Shown here: positions 25,853 through 39,300 of the stretch, in pieces | Numbering within the stretch: the stretch's first letter is position 1 | Layout of the letters: each line of letters begins with the position of its first letter | NCBI RefSeq assembly: GCF_016859285.1 | Contig: NC_053408.1 | Coordinates: forward strand, 8,648,213-8,712,212 | Length of the DNA stretch: 64,000 nucleotides | Direction of reading: 5' to 3' | DNA from: Xiphias gladius | Lineage: Eukaryota; Chordata; Actinopteri; Istiophoriformes; Xiphiidae | Position numbers and translations under genes: made by a program | The notes under the pieces: model-generated | The model's database searches: none | The model's input: the letters and a program-made list of their open reading frames with translations, nothing else | Told to the model about the DNA's origin: nothing

Positions 25853-28800
25853 GCACCCGTCATGTGTTCCAAATATCAGTGCTTCACACTTCCCTGCCTC
25901 CCCAGGAAAGGGTGCTGCAAACAAGGCACTGTTGGTTGTTGAAACCAGGAGGGAAAAAACACATTACCCCTCCTGGTTGTGAAACAGTGGGAAAGCTCTT
26001 TGCTCTTGCAAGGATATTGGAGGAGTCACAGTAGTCTTCCCATTGAGTCTACATTTGCTTTGTAGACTCGGAGAGTGTTCTGTTTGGTACCTCAGGTTTG
26101 CTTCTCTGGTTTTTGCCAGTGATGATGTTATGTTGGGTTCAATGGAGGCTGACTTCCACCACACACCAAATGATGGATGGCCTTCAAGTCAGGAGTGAGT
26201 TTCTGCCCCAAAGAGGGAATTAAAGTATCTCAGGGTCTTCCTCACAACTAAGGGTAACATAGTGTGTGAGTTCACCAGTTTGTTTAGTGCTTCATCTCCA
26301 GCGATGCCAGTATTGTAAGCAGACTGTCATGGTAAAGGGACTAACCAGTCGGTCTGTGTTCCAACCCTCACCCGAGCTTTGCATAGTGACTTAAGGGCCC
26401 AGTAGCCTGGAACCCCCCGGACCGATTGGCATTTGTGAATGGGTCTGGAACCTTACCAATCAGTAAGTGCTGTTGTGCTGAGAAAATATACCGTCCAGTT
26501 CGTTTAATAGTGTCACGCATATCGGTTTCAACAGACCTCTGCACATCAGCAGCAGCCATCCGGGTTGTTAATGAAAATGCTTCAGCAGCACTCCTCTGTC
26601 AGTCATTGCATCATACCCGCCCCATTTTAAATACATGATTGTCTTTGGACCGACCTGTCTCAGGACAAATGGAAATCTGTCTAAACATGAAGGGGGCCAG
26701 ACCCATCTGCGAGAGAGAATAAACATCAGCAAGCTGCCTGCTCTGGTTTCCAGGCTAAGGGCCCAGTATACTCCATTAGAAGTGCTTGTCAGCTGGTCAA
26801 ATAGCTTCTGAAACCCGCCTTTCCCAACACCTGCCTAACATCAGATTAAGAGGGGCTGTGTCTAACCATTTATGTAATTTTCAAAAACTGATGATCCGAC
26901 AATCTCAACCACTTCGCGCTGTGATTGGCAAGCTGTGCGGAGTTAAGAAAGAAGCCAGGGTTTGAACTTCTCTCTCTCTAGCTCTCTTTTTTTCATTCTC
27001 AACTATTTCTGTTAATTTTCTCTTGAACACTTGAGTTTAATACTATGAGCGTCTTCCTCACCTTTAGAGACAGGGGGAGTAGTACAGATATCAAGAAGGA
27101 GCTCGGAGGTATGAATTTGCTGAAGTATTGCTGTGTATTGTCAAATCATGTGCTTTAATGCAAATCAAGTTTATGCAAATTAGTTGGCATAAACTAATTG
27201 AACTCCTAGTTCAGCAGTGATATTGTGATTTAAAAACAAAACAAAAAAAAGGACAGCCACTGAATATAGAGATGATGATATGCAATGTCCTGGAACTGGA
27301 CAGTTTTGTGTTTGTGGCAAAAAACACACTGAACTGTTTGTTTAATCCATATGAGTCTGCATGATTTATTTTCAGCCCAGTTTGTATTTCAAATTTAATT
27401 GGACCAGTTCATGGAAGATTGACTAAATGTTTAGTGTTTTTTGGGCGGGGCACTTGGTTGACCTGATTTAGTGGTTTAACCAATGGAGAATAAGATTTGG
27501 GTCTCTCCCCGAAGATGCCAATGAAACAAGGCCATCTGTTGGGAGTGTGTTAGTGAAGGGGCCATGCTGGAAACAGACAACCCTATGCAAAAAGTTGTTT
27601 CTACAGTTACAGTTGTATTTGAGACTGATCATCCTCGGTAAGGTTTACTTTACAGCAATGTTAGATAGCACCGTGTTTGGACACAGAAATTAATTCGAGT
27701 AAATTTGATCTTGTGTGCATGATATCTCAGTTCACAATCTGACATTGCCACAATGACACAATTTTTTTTTCACTGTTTCAGTGTCAGTTTTGGGTAAATG
27801 CCAGGCATTTAGGCCACCAATTAAGTGATTGAAATTATAACTTCTTGGGGATCGTGTAAAAACTTGATTGTACTGTTGATATTTACAATTTAATTGAAAT
27901 ATTCAAGTCAATTGAGCAACACCTGTATTTGAATTGTTTTTCAGCATCTTAATGTTGCTAAAAAAGTAATTGTTGCTGTAATGTATACTAAGCGTGGAAA
28001 TTTAGGTGTTAATGGCAAAATTATAGGACTCAAAATACAATCAGTACGTTACTAGCATTAGCATTGGTAGGGCGTCAAGTATGCTCTGTTTTAATTGAAG
28101 CTCTATGTGCCCACCAACCCACCAAATCACTATAAATTGAATAAACACCAAGACAACAACACAACACCTGATTTTTACTGCAACGGCCCAGTTTTTCTAC
28201 AGTGATTATACTGTACTACGCCACCAAACTAATTTAAGACTCATATATTAAGGTAAATGAGCTAGATTGGGCTTCAGTTTTAAGAAAACACTGACAATAG
28301 TAGATATAATTGCATTTTATTTCTGGACTTGAGCATCAGCCTTAGCTACATGGCGTTTTTTTTTCCATCTCAAATTGGCAATGTCTTCTATCAAAATGTT
28401 ATTGTAGCCTAAAAATAAATAAATCACAGTTTCAATGAAGATTCATTGAATAATAAATTACTTACAAAAAAAAAAACTATATTATCCCTTTCGATGATGT
28501 GTTACACATTATTTGCTATTCACAAAAATGTGGATGCGGATCATGGATGAGTGTAACATTAATTTATCAGCCCACATTAATACTATGCTGTGGTAGTAAT
28601 AGATATAACAGCCTGATTTACACACAGGGATTATTAGCTACTTTTTATGAACGAGACGAAAGGGAAAATCCACTGATTGACACGTGACAAATATTCCATT
28701 CTTTAACATGTATTGGTCAGAATAGACAGCAAACACCAAGTAAATCAAATTAACATCAGAGGTATAACATTAAACATTTATAGAATCTGTCATGGATTAA

Positions 28801-30023
28801 GAAAAACTGTTTGCATCACTTTATTTTAAGGCATTTTTGTTACTTATATGTACCCTTTAATAATATTTATATCATTATTTAAGTTCTTCATGTGGACATA
28901 TAAAAATACAGTTAGTATGTAAGAATAAACATGCATGTGTGTCTTTTCTTGACGTGGATTTTGAAACATCTACATGGTTCACATTCACCTCGGCTGCTGA
29001 TTCACAGATACATAATAAACATACAGTAAGTGTCACCCGGACACAGGACAACAAACTCACGTTTTCACTGTTTAGGACAACTGATTCGATTTGCTGTAAC
29101 ATGAACCACCACAGATTGAAACAAGACCCATAATACACTGTACATTTGCAGAGGAATCCAAGTCACAGTACGCTTTGAATGGACATTTTTTGACCAAAAC
29201 GGCATGCATGATATAGCCATAACTCATTCTAATGTTACTCTAGTATTTCCGAATATCAAAAATAGCAACCATAGTTAATTTCATATAACACTGGCCCCAT
29301 GCATCTAATAAATTGATTTGGTAAATTGCACATATACCCTCACAGCACTTGATATTGTGTTATTGCACAAAGTACCTACAGTACAACAATACGTCACTAC
29401 CCTCATTCTACCTATAAGTGCAAATAAAAAAGCACTTATATACGCATGAACACAGTGGTTTGGCTCGCTTAGTCACCACTTGACTGTATCTTCCTTATAA
29501 AGTAGCACTGGTCATTACACTTTACACTTGTTAACTATTGCAATAATATAGACAACATACATACAGTACATCTAGATGACTTCAAATGTGCCACTGAAAC
29601 CATATCACACGTTTTCCTTCCACACACACTATTTATAACCAGTCCTCCGTGTTTACAGTTATTCATTCATATCTTTACATCAGCATCTTAAAGTGCCTCA
29701 TCAGACAGACTTCACATATGCACAACCTCTTTGGCAACATTATGGTGTGAATAGAGTCAAAAAAAATATAAGTTACAGAATAAAAAATAGCTTTAGCACA
29801 TTAAAATTGATCTTATAGTACCATGGATCCAGTTTGTTGTTAACATAATGGCACACAAAATGAAAAAGGTGGCAGGATCACATTTACAGGATTTCATGAT
29901 AGTTAGAAGTCACTTAAATATTCTATAGGTTTATGTTTTTGTTTTTTTTTACATATTCCTGTCATATCTATTACATTACTACTCTACAGGTATGTGTGTG
30001 AGATATATATTGGGATCACACAG

Positions 30024-30029
30024 TTTATT
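30024..30029 (-). terminator. candidate polyadenylation signal AATAAA of chat
   Basis: TTTATT on the plus strand reads AATAAA on the minus strand, 368 bases beyond the chat stop codon. It is the first canonical hexamer I noticed downstream. Hexamer evidence only. Confidence 0.45.
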
Positions 30030-30396
30030 CACTCGCTGACAGAGGAGTTTCCCCTCACATCAGTGCTACAGAGCAGCCATGGCTTCAGTCTCCTAAAGGC
30101 AGCAGACCAGTTAATCTCAGTCTGCTGAGTCAGGTGGGGTCAGCGTTGGACCCAAAATCATTCTGATGTCTACACAGATCCAAAAGAAAACATGTTTTCC
30201 TGTTTTTGTTCATATCTTTAAATATTCATATACTATACACGAACTTTTAAGGCTTTGCATTTTGTTGTGAAGGAAACACTATTGCACAGACAACAAAGAC
30301 ACATGACGGCATCTCAATTACTGAGTCTAAAGCTAAAATCTAAGTCTACGAGTTTTTGAGAGGTGCAGCTGAGTGGATGTGCTCTCTCAGTATGGC

Positions 30397-33300
30397 TTAC
30401 TTCCCTGATTTATGAGGCTGGCCAGCTCCCTGGCTGCTATCAGCCAGTTTTGTCGCTGCAGCGCTGCTTCTATTGCACAGGTCCCTGATTTCCAGCAAAC
30501 CCTCGTTCAGGGCTTTGACAAAAACGGCCGAGCTCGTCTCTGTGTTCTCCCAGAAACTAGACACACAGAAGATGATGTGATCTGACCGCGGGTTGTAACA
30601 GGCGCCGTAGCCGTTGGGTACCACCGGGCCGTAGCAACAGAACATTTCCACTGTGGTCGGAACCTGGAGACAGGCGGACACAGCCTGGGTTAGACCAGTT
30701 TAGCTAGTCAAAAGAAATTAGCTGTTTAGTGTTTGAGAAAAATTAATCAGATAAGGGCTGCAACCAATGATCATTTAGTCCTTAAATCGCCAGAAACTAG
30801 GGAAAAATGCTCATTACAAGTTTCAAGAGCCCCAGGTGACGTCTTCAGATAGCTTATGTGGTCCAACCAGCAGTCCATAACACAAAGATATATCATTAAC
30901 AATTATATAAAACAGAAAAAGCAGCAAATTATCACATTTGACAAGTTGGAACCAGTAAATGGTTGCTTGATAAATGACCCAGATAATTACCAATAATAAC
31001 CAATTATTAAAATAGTTGGTGATACATTTTCTGTTGATCGATTAAATAACTAAGCTCTAGATGAGAGTTTTATTACTCTGGCATCAGTTTACATCCCGGC
31101 ACAGCCAGCAATGACAGCTGTAACCCCGTTAAAGAGGTGGAAATCTTTCACTTGGTCTAAGTGATGTTAATGCTTTGGTATTTATTTTTATTTTTTTTGG
31201 CGTCTTTAATGCTCAGTGCTTGGAAAACTCTGTGATGACTTGTTTCCCTTGTTTTCCCTTGATGAGTTTCTGTAGGTAGTGTCCTTTGCACAAATGTAAA
31301 GTGCATCACTTCTAGGAAAAAGCTGTCTGACATAAAGTATTATAATTACAGAGTTTCAGTTTACACGGCATGGGTTGAATCCCTTTGAAGTTCATTAACT
31401 GGTGACAGAGAGAAAGAAAATGTGCATTCATTTGCTGTAAATATCATCATTAGTAATGATTACGCGTTAACAATGTGAATTTGAAAAGTTACTGCTGAGT
31501 ATAACAAGCGGATGCTCTTTGTGTTGTTACCAGAAACGGAAAAGAGAGAGATTGTGTTTTCTCATCTTGAATTGCACACAAACAAATGTGTTGAATTTGC
31601 AGACAACACAACATTAGCAGGCTTGACTTCAGGTAGCAAGAAATTTGCCGATGGCAATCGGGTTATCTTTCTGGAAAGGTACAATTAGAATAGTTAAAAA
31701 GCCAGTGTAGACTTTTTAAAGGCCGTAGTGACATCCACCTTTTTGTCATTTACGGCTAGGTAGGAGCTCAAACGTGCTAGGCTCTAAAAACTGCGTCTCC
31801 TTTCACAGCTTACCCAGGCTCAATGGATCTTAGTATGCAGGTATCTATTTATGTTGCAGTGACTGAAAGTGTTTTCCCATCACTGTACCTCTGCTCACGA
31901 GAGGAGGGAGTTAAAATGGATGATATGTAAAGCAGCAAAAATATTATCAGCACCAGTTTTTTTTTTTTTTTTTTTCTCAACAGCATCTCCTCTGCATGTG
32001 GGTTTTCATGAGTCAGGGTTCTGTAGAAGTATGTGTATGTGTGTCCGTATACTGTGCTTCCCCTCCGCGGTCAAGCATAAGCAGGGAATTGAAAGCAGTA
32101 ATTTCAAGCAAGAAAATGTTACATGTCAGAACACAATAGGATTACATGTTACCTGACTGGTAGAGAGGATGAACTGGTTACTGGCCAGATACGTCTCATC
32201 GCAGAAGATCTCCGGCTTCTCCATGTTGAGCTCCTTTGAGATCCTCAGAAGCCCGAGGAGGTGATTGTCTATTGCCATTCCTGTAATAGCCTGAAAGACA
32301 TGTTTTTTGCTCGGTGCTAATGAAGTATTTTCAATTAGAGCCCTAATAGGAGCAGGGATGGGCCTCACAGGCCCAGTCTTTTTTTCATATACAGTACCTT
32401 TCCCGACATGTTGGTCACATCATAGTAGATTGTGGATGTTTAGTGAACTACCTGAGTTGCAGTTAGACCACAAACCATGATAATGTAAACTTGAAAATGA
32501 AAATGTAATTCCACAAAAGCTTTATAATTTTTTCCCATATGTATGTGTTTTTGAGCAAAAATGAAAATGAAATGCAATCCAAATTTGAAAATTAAAATGC
32601 AATGTATCCTTACACTTCTTGCACTGGCGGAGCTGGTGGTGGGAGCCATGGGAGTAGCATTGGTTAAGTCACTACCGGGTGAATTCGGTGCTCCAAGGCC
32701 TCTACAGCCTCTCAGGGACCGCGAAAGTCAGGTTCCGGTAGGTGGCCTATGGTGTCCCGCCTACAGAGAATGGTTGACGTCCTAACTGAAGACCCGCCTT
32801 GATGACAGAACTGGCAGACTGCATTTTAATTTTCATTTTCATTTTGACACGAAAAGACCATGATGACATGTTATTGTAAATGCGACAGACTAGGGGCGCC
32901 GTTGTGCTTCCACAGTAGAGCAGGTTAAGTCCTCTAAAAATAAATGTCAAACGCTGTTTTCATTTTCAAATCGTTAGAAAATTGCAATTTCATTTTCATT
33001 GCGTCTTGAATATTGCCTGCATAAATGGAAAATCAGTTTACATTGTTTATATTGAATTTTAATTTTCAAATTTGAATTAACATTTAGAATATTGTCCACT
33101 GTGCAGTGGGGTATGACTTTGAAAATTAAATGTCACAGTTTTTCCATTTTTATTTTAATATGGTCATAGAACGCCCATATGAGTATGTGAAAATGAAGAA
33201 GCAAATTCGATTACTGCATTTTCATTTTCATTAAGTGGAAAACTATAACTCTATTGTGGAATTACATTTTCATTTTCAAGTTTACATTATAATTTTAATA

Positions 33301-36300
33301 AAGTCCTCTACAGGTGTCCATAGTAGGGCACAAACATTAATTTGTTATTTTGTGGACTATTTCTTGGCCGGGTTCAGGGACCTCTTCGAGTCTTTCCCTC
33401 ACTCCGGGAAGTCACTGTGTCACTTCTCAGCCAAGAATTACGTGCGGCGCATAATTCTTTATAAAACCACAACCTGATGTTTTTACATTCCAGTTTTTAC
33501 GTGGATTAAAGAAATTATATATTACATGTTAATTAGTGAGCTTTAACCGTGCTGGTAAGCGGGTGTCATTTTTTTGGGGGGGGGGGTTTTTTTTTTTTTT
33601 GTCTTTGTGCTAAGCTAATCTTACTATCTCCTCCTCATAGCTTGATACCTACAGTACAGATATGGTATTGATCTTCCCATTTAACTCTTGGTAGGAAAGC
33701 CAGCAAGTGCATATCCCAGCACGTCAAACTATTCCTTCAAAGTCTCCGGGGAGTGAGTGATAAATTTTGGATGGAGCAACACTGTAAGATCATGTTTAGT
33801 TGTTAGGTGACACATTTAAATTTTGGTCGACAGATTAATATGTCAAAACTGGTTTAAAATACTTACTGCAATTGTAAAATTTGTCTGGGCATTAATTGCA
33901 TCCCTCAGTCGATTCATTTTTTCTGAGTCCTGTTGGAGAAGTAAATAATTATTTAGAGAAAAAAGTAGACGCAGGGCATTTTTCACATTTTTCAAAAAGA
34001 TAGCAGCACATCCATTGAATTTATCTTTCATAAATCAATTAAATCTGCTAAAGATCATCTGTTTGAAGGGGGAGACTGGGTTTGCAGTGCGGAGGTGGCC
34101 TGTCGCACCTGTTTCATTTAAGCAGGTGTGATGAACAGTAATATGGGAGTTACTCAGTGTAATTGGGGTCAAAGTGAGAAAAACGACTCACGGTGAAAGT
34201 GGCCCTTTCATCTGTCATGATCGTCACGAAGGCAAGGGCCTCGGGGGTGGCAGAGCGAATGTTATCTACCCTGCCTTCTTGGAAACGTCGTATGGACCCA
34301 CTCTCATAAGTGGACACAAGTCTCCCATTGCATCTGAGTAAATGACAGACATTATCATGGCAATATCAGCATATTTGACAGAGCACAGTTATGACCAGGA
34401 GATCTTTTATAAAATTGAAAAATAGATATATTGAATGCTCTTTACTTGTAAAATGCAAGTTGTAAGGCAACTTGTATAAATGCATCTGGACTCATCTTCT
34501 GCTTTTTGATGAATTCTTTTCCATAAGCTTTGAACTTGAAAACATCCATGTCAAGATTATTCACCAGCCTGAAGAGGAAAGCACATAAGATATGAGACCT
34601 TATGTGTCTAGAAAGACTTAGAATTATTTGTGGACGTGGGTTTGTGTCAGTTTTGCCTCTGGAGTCTGTCTCCAGATGCCGCTAGGAGTCCCTGGATGTG
34701 CAGGTTGCATTTCCAGAGCAGTCTTCTTGGAGGGGGGAGCTCTCTGATGCTGGATGCCCTCGCCATCGTGGAGGGACTCCCTGTTCTGTTTAGAGCAACA
34801 CTTATGTCTCCCACATGTCATCGTCAGCAACATTCATTAAATAAAAAGGTATTCAGTGTATGGTTATATCTTGGTGCAACGGGCTGACTTACATATATTT
34901 CATCAGGTATTCAGAGCACTGCACCAGAACTATTCCTTCGAATGGCGAATGCTCGCACACAACTCCACATATCCCGTCCATTCCTACAACAAACTGCGAG
35001 AAGCTGGATTAACGAATGGAACAAAGTCTTTATTGGTGGAGGATAGATGTGCCTTGAACGTGGTCCTACCTGCATTGACTTGTCATACCAGCGGTTTGCC
35101 CCGTTCTTCTCACGACCGCCACCGTGTAGCATCAGCAGGGCCCTGTTGGTATCACTGGGCACCAGGCCGCTCGGTTCATCCAGACACACCACACACAGAC
35201 AGCTCTCGATCAGGGCCAGAGAGTCCCTGTTGGTTTGATCTGGATGAGAGACGGAAATAGATTAAATGTGTTCTGGATTATCCATACTCATAAAAATGGT
35301 TTATGGTTGATCAAGACCTCCAAAAGTGATCATAAATGTAATAAAAATTAGAGACATGCTTGAGCTGAGACCTTTTGTTAGTACATCTCTGGCTTGTGCC
35401 CATTCTGTTCTCCCATCGGATGTCAGGATACCCAAAGGAGGGAGTTTTTCCTCAGTGTTTTCTGCCATTTTCATGATCTTCTCCAGTTGGGATAAAATCT
35501 CCGTCTCGTTTAGCTGCTTGCCGTTTACGACTACATCCAACGAGAAAAGCTAGTGAGAAAAACAGATTACAGAAATCACGTGTTTTTTTAGCTATTACAC
35601 CGTGCACTGTATCCCCTGAAAGATTCATAATCATTGCTGCTTAGTGTGGTGCAGTATTTGTGTATTTGAGATACCGTAAATAGGGTACCTGTAACAATGG
35701 CAGGGACTAAAACTGGCCAAGTGCTACTGAAAATATGGCTCCTCTGCTGTGTTCGGTTGAAGATGCTATTCAAGGAAGCTCTCAGAGAAGTGGCAAACTC
35801 AATCAACGGTAATTTAGTTAACTGCCTGTATCTCCATAGGGACGGGCCCTTATGTGCCACAGATTATTAGTTCCCAGAACCATTTCCAGGTGAGAGCGCC
35901 CCCTGTGCCTTGTTCTGTGGTAACTTAAAGGCACGATCCGTTTATGTGAGGAACACACAAAATGCCAATTTTGCATCTATAACCAGTTACCTAAAATCTT
36001 TAGTCCTTCTGCCTTTCTTTGCAAATTAATCAAACAGTATATAGTTTTCTTTTGTTTGATTTGATCAGTGAGAACAGCAACTATGGTCAGACCAGACCTA
36101 CACTCAGAAATCAAATGTTGTCAACTCTCCTCCTATTTACATTTGCGAATTGGAACTTACTAATTAGTTACTGGAGGGCAACTTTGCTGATATGATCCAC
36201 ATACTGTAGCGCAGAATTAAGCTTCCAGATTGCTGTAAATTGTGGAAAACATCTCTGGCGAACTGAAAATCTTCCAGTTAAAATGCACAAGACGGTTGGG

Positions 36301-39300
36301 AGAGTCTTTTGTGGGGAATCTGAGAGACGACTGGCTGCACCTGTTGCTCTAGTGAAGCTTCACTGTGGCCCAGAAAGAGAGACGAGATACAAACATGACC
36401 ATTCTACAGTGCCTGTTATACCTGTTTGTCTACTTCCTGATCAGTCAGGCCCCAAAGATCGATGTAGTCGTCGGCGGTTGCATTCTGTTGATATCTGTAC
36501 ATCTTAATATGAGAACTATCTGATCACTCTAAAGATTCAAATAGACAATTCATCATCCTCAAATAGAATTTCCCACTGGCAATTTCATAAAGGCTCTGTG
36601 TGTGCAGAGTGAAAACTATAAAATGCAGCCATGCGTACTCAGGCCTGGCTCTCCTATCCCTCTAAAAATGTAGATGATAAAATGATAAAACCAGTCAAAT
36701 GGTTACCTGCTAACAGTTATCATAGAAGTCATTTTGTTAGTCTGCCCCGTATACTGTGATAACTCGGTAAAAGGTCACCTGTAGAGGCTGATGTACAACC
36801 TTAGGCAGTTCATATTAAGGGTCCATAAGATGGTGTGGAGTAGGTGTGGCATGTAACAGTTGGTAGCTCAGGTAAACCTGTCAGACGTTTTTTTCAGTCC
36901 AGTATTTTTTATTTTTTAATGTAGGTAGGCTTATCCTCTTTAAACTTCTTTGGGACATGTTTGTAATTAGGCATTTCATTAATTTAATGTTCTAAAATTA
37001 TCAAACTGCCTGTTACTGGAAAACAGGCCTTGTATTCGGGACCGATAAGGTTCAACACGGTGGAAGACGTAGACTTTTTCAGCTGGATACAAACGGTCAT
37101 GTTCCTATAGTTTCTGTAATAAACTACATTCAAAGAATATTCAAAGTCCTGTACTTTGAAGCAATAGTTTATCTGCACTAGAGGCCAGTATTGCTGCATG
37201 AAGTGAAATATCTACCTCATCTCTGGTGATAAGACAATGGCATTCATAGCAAAAAAAAAAAAAAAAAAGTCCTAGATCATGTCTGATGTGATGTACTGAC
37301 TGCTTGGAGGACAGCTCCGTTTTCAGCATCTATTGATAAACCGAATATGACATTAAAACATCCTTACATTTACTTATATTTCCTCTCAAATGGACTGGGC
37401 ACTGTCTTTAGCTAGAAGTGTGATTGAGTTTGAAAAGGCTCCCCAGAGGCCAGCGTCCTGACCTGGTTCTTGCATGCCACAGTAATGTGCTCCAGCGCAG
37501 GGGAGGCTGCATTCATCTGGACCTTCAGCGTGTCCGTCTTTAGCCCCGGGTAGCGGTAGGAGGTGAAGAGGCGATAGTACTGCTCCATGCACAGAGGGGT
37601 GCCAGCTAACTGGCCTCGAGCGAAATCCACTGGTAGTGCTCGCCTGCGAGACATTATCACACACATCAGATTACCGCCGAGGACTCCATACTTATACTTC
37701 ATTTTATTTTCATCTTCAATTGGCTGACTTTACTCTGTGAAGACAAAGCAGATGAGATGTAGGAGCCTGAGGGTTCAGAGTGACAGGTAATCTCTTAAAG
37801 GTTACACTTACTCATCAATGAGTCCCTTGTACTCCAACACTCCTCTGATGAGACGAGCTGCAAATCTTAAAAGAGGGAAAGGGATGGAATTAAAAGAAAA
37901 CAGGGCACCGGGTTTGCTGTAAGACACTGAACATATACAGCAGGCTGGCCGGTGATTATAATTCGATATACTCTCATCTCTCAAAGGAATAACAGTAATC
38001 ACATTATGGTAAATTACTAGGATACAGTGAGCGAGCTGTGTGTATTTATCTCTGTTTCTGAGAGAGAGGCACTCTGTATGTGGGAGCTGGTGGTGTGGGC
38101 AAATAGGGAAAACACAGAGCCCTGACAGGTCTTATGTTGTATGTCATTTGTCTTGTTGTTATTACGTTCAAAGCTAGATCAATACAAAGGAGGCGACCGC
38201 AGTGGGCCACACCCAGAAATGAGGCTTGACTAGCAGTCTCTGCGGAGAGCTTGGACCTGTCACTCCCAATCTAATAAGTGGCCGTGTCAGTAGATTACCA
38301 GCTGCTTGGGGTTCTCTGGAAACATTCAGTTAGTGCAGCACGAGCTGACAAAAGCTAATGTTGAGTTATAGGGTTGGACGGACTGGTGTAATGTCTGTTG
38401 GACCACGGCTCATTTAATAATGGGCAGAGATTTGGCCAAGAGATGATGCCAGTGATTTTCTCCATGTCTGTAATTCAGATCTTAATCTGAGTCTCTGCCT
38501 GCTGAGAATAACATAAACCCTGTGAGTGGCTACAGGGCACAACGATATGTGTATTTTGTATGGTTAGCGATGGTGTGCGGTCTTCTGTCCCGCTAAACTT
38601 TGCTATCTAGTGTCAGTTTTCACTTTTTTTTCACAGTTCACAGTGCCTTATAGAACCGAGAGGGCACACACTGAATTGAACAACCAGCTTCCCAACTTCT
38701 AAAAGCATTAAACCGACCGTCAAGAAATGGTGACCAGAGACTGACCAGTCTCAAGGAATGGTGCATTAATGTACCTCTGTTTAAGTCTGAGATTTCCTAA
38801 ATTTCCCAGAATTGCTTGAAATCTGTCAGAGAATGTGCTGTAACCATTCAGCTTGGGGGTTTTGAACGCAGTTGCCCGAAGAGTAACAGAAATATTTGAG
38901 AGAGGGTCCAGCAGAGCTGAAACAAATAGTCGATCAACAGAAGATGCAACTTTGCAACTATTTGATAGTCGTTTGATCATTTAAGTAAATTTTTTGAAGG
39001 AGAGACTTTAAAAGGTTCCAGCTTTTTCAGTTGTGAAAATTTCTTTATTTTGTCTAATGTCAAAGTAAACTCAGTATCATAGGGTTTTGGCTTGTTGGTT
39101 GGACAAAACAGGCAACGTATAGATGTCTACTTGGACTGTGGGAAACTATGGTGGGAAAATTTCACTGTTTTTTCACTCGACAAATCAATCGATTAATCAG
39201 GAAAAATAATCGGGAGATTAATCCTTTACGAAAATTGATTGTTGTCTTTAATGTATTCTGGTCTGTTGTGGCAGCTTCCTGTGTCATGTGTGACAATACA

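Larger units (their letters stand above)
14004..29990. other. 16-kb intergenic region between convergent parg and chat
   Basis: No reading frame here resembles a known protein and none is supported by splice-consistent exons. The region holds repeat copies (15130-15380, 18368-18705), a 28-base T run (25821-25848), a G run near 18101-18110 and AT-rich DNA. Part of the far right end may be the chat 3' UTR, which would be read on the minus strand. Confidence 0.7.

Noticed and set aside
25612-26034. 140-codon plus-strand open frame
   Set aside because: It runs through the 28-base T tract as poly-Phe, has no recognisable domain and no coding-like neighbours.
14004-29990. Possible small genes or tRNAs between parg and chat
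   Set aside because: No frame longer than about 140 codons, no domain words, no splice-consistent exon series and no cloverleaf or tRNA box pattern noticed by eye.
34984-34990. GTTGTAG as the acceptor for chat exon 8
   Set aside because: Using it would drop the conserved FVV and break the frame with exon 7; the acceptor ten bases upstream (cttctcgcag) restores QFVVGMDG.
35885-35905. CTCF-like GCGCCCCCTGTGCC in a chat intron
   Set aside because: The core lacks the CCA part and one base of spacing, so it fits much less well than the two sites I report.
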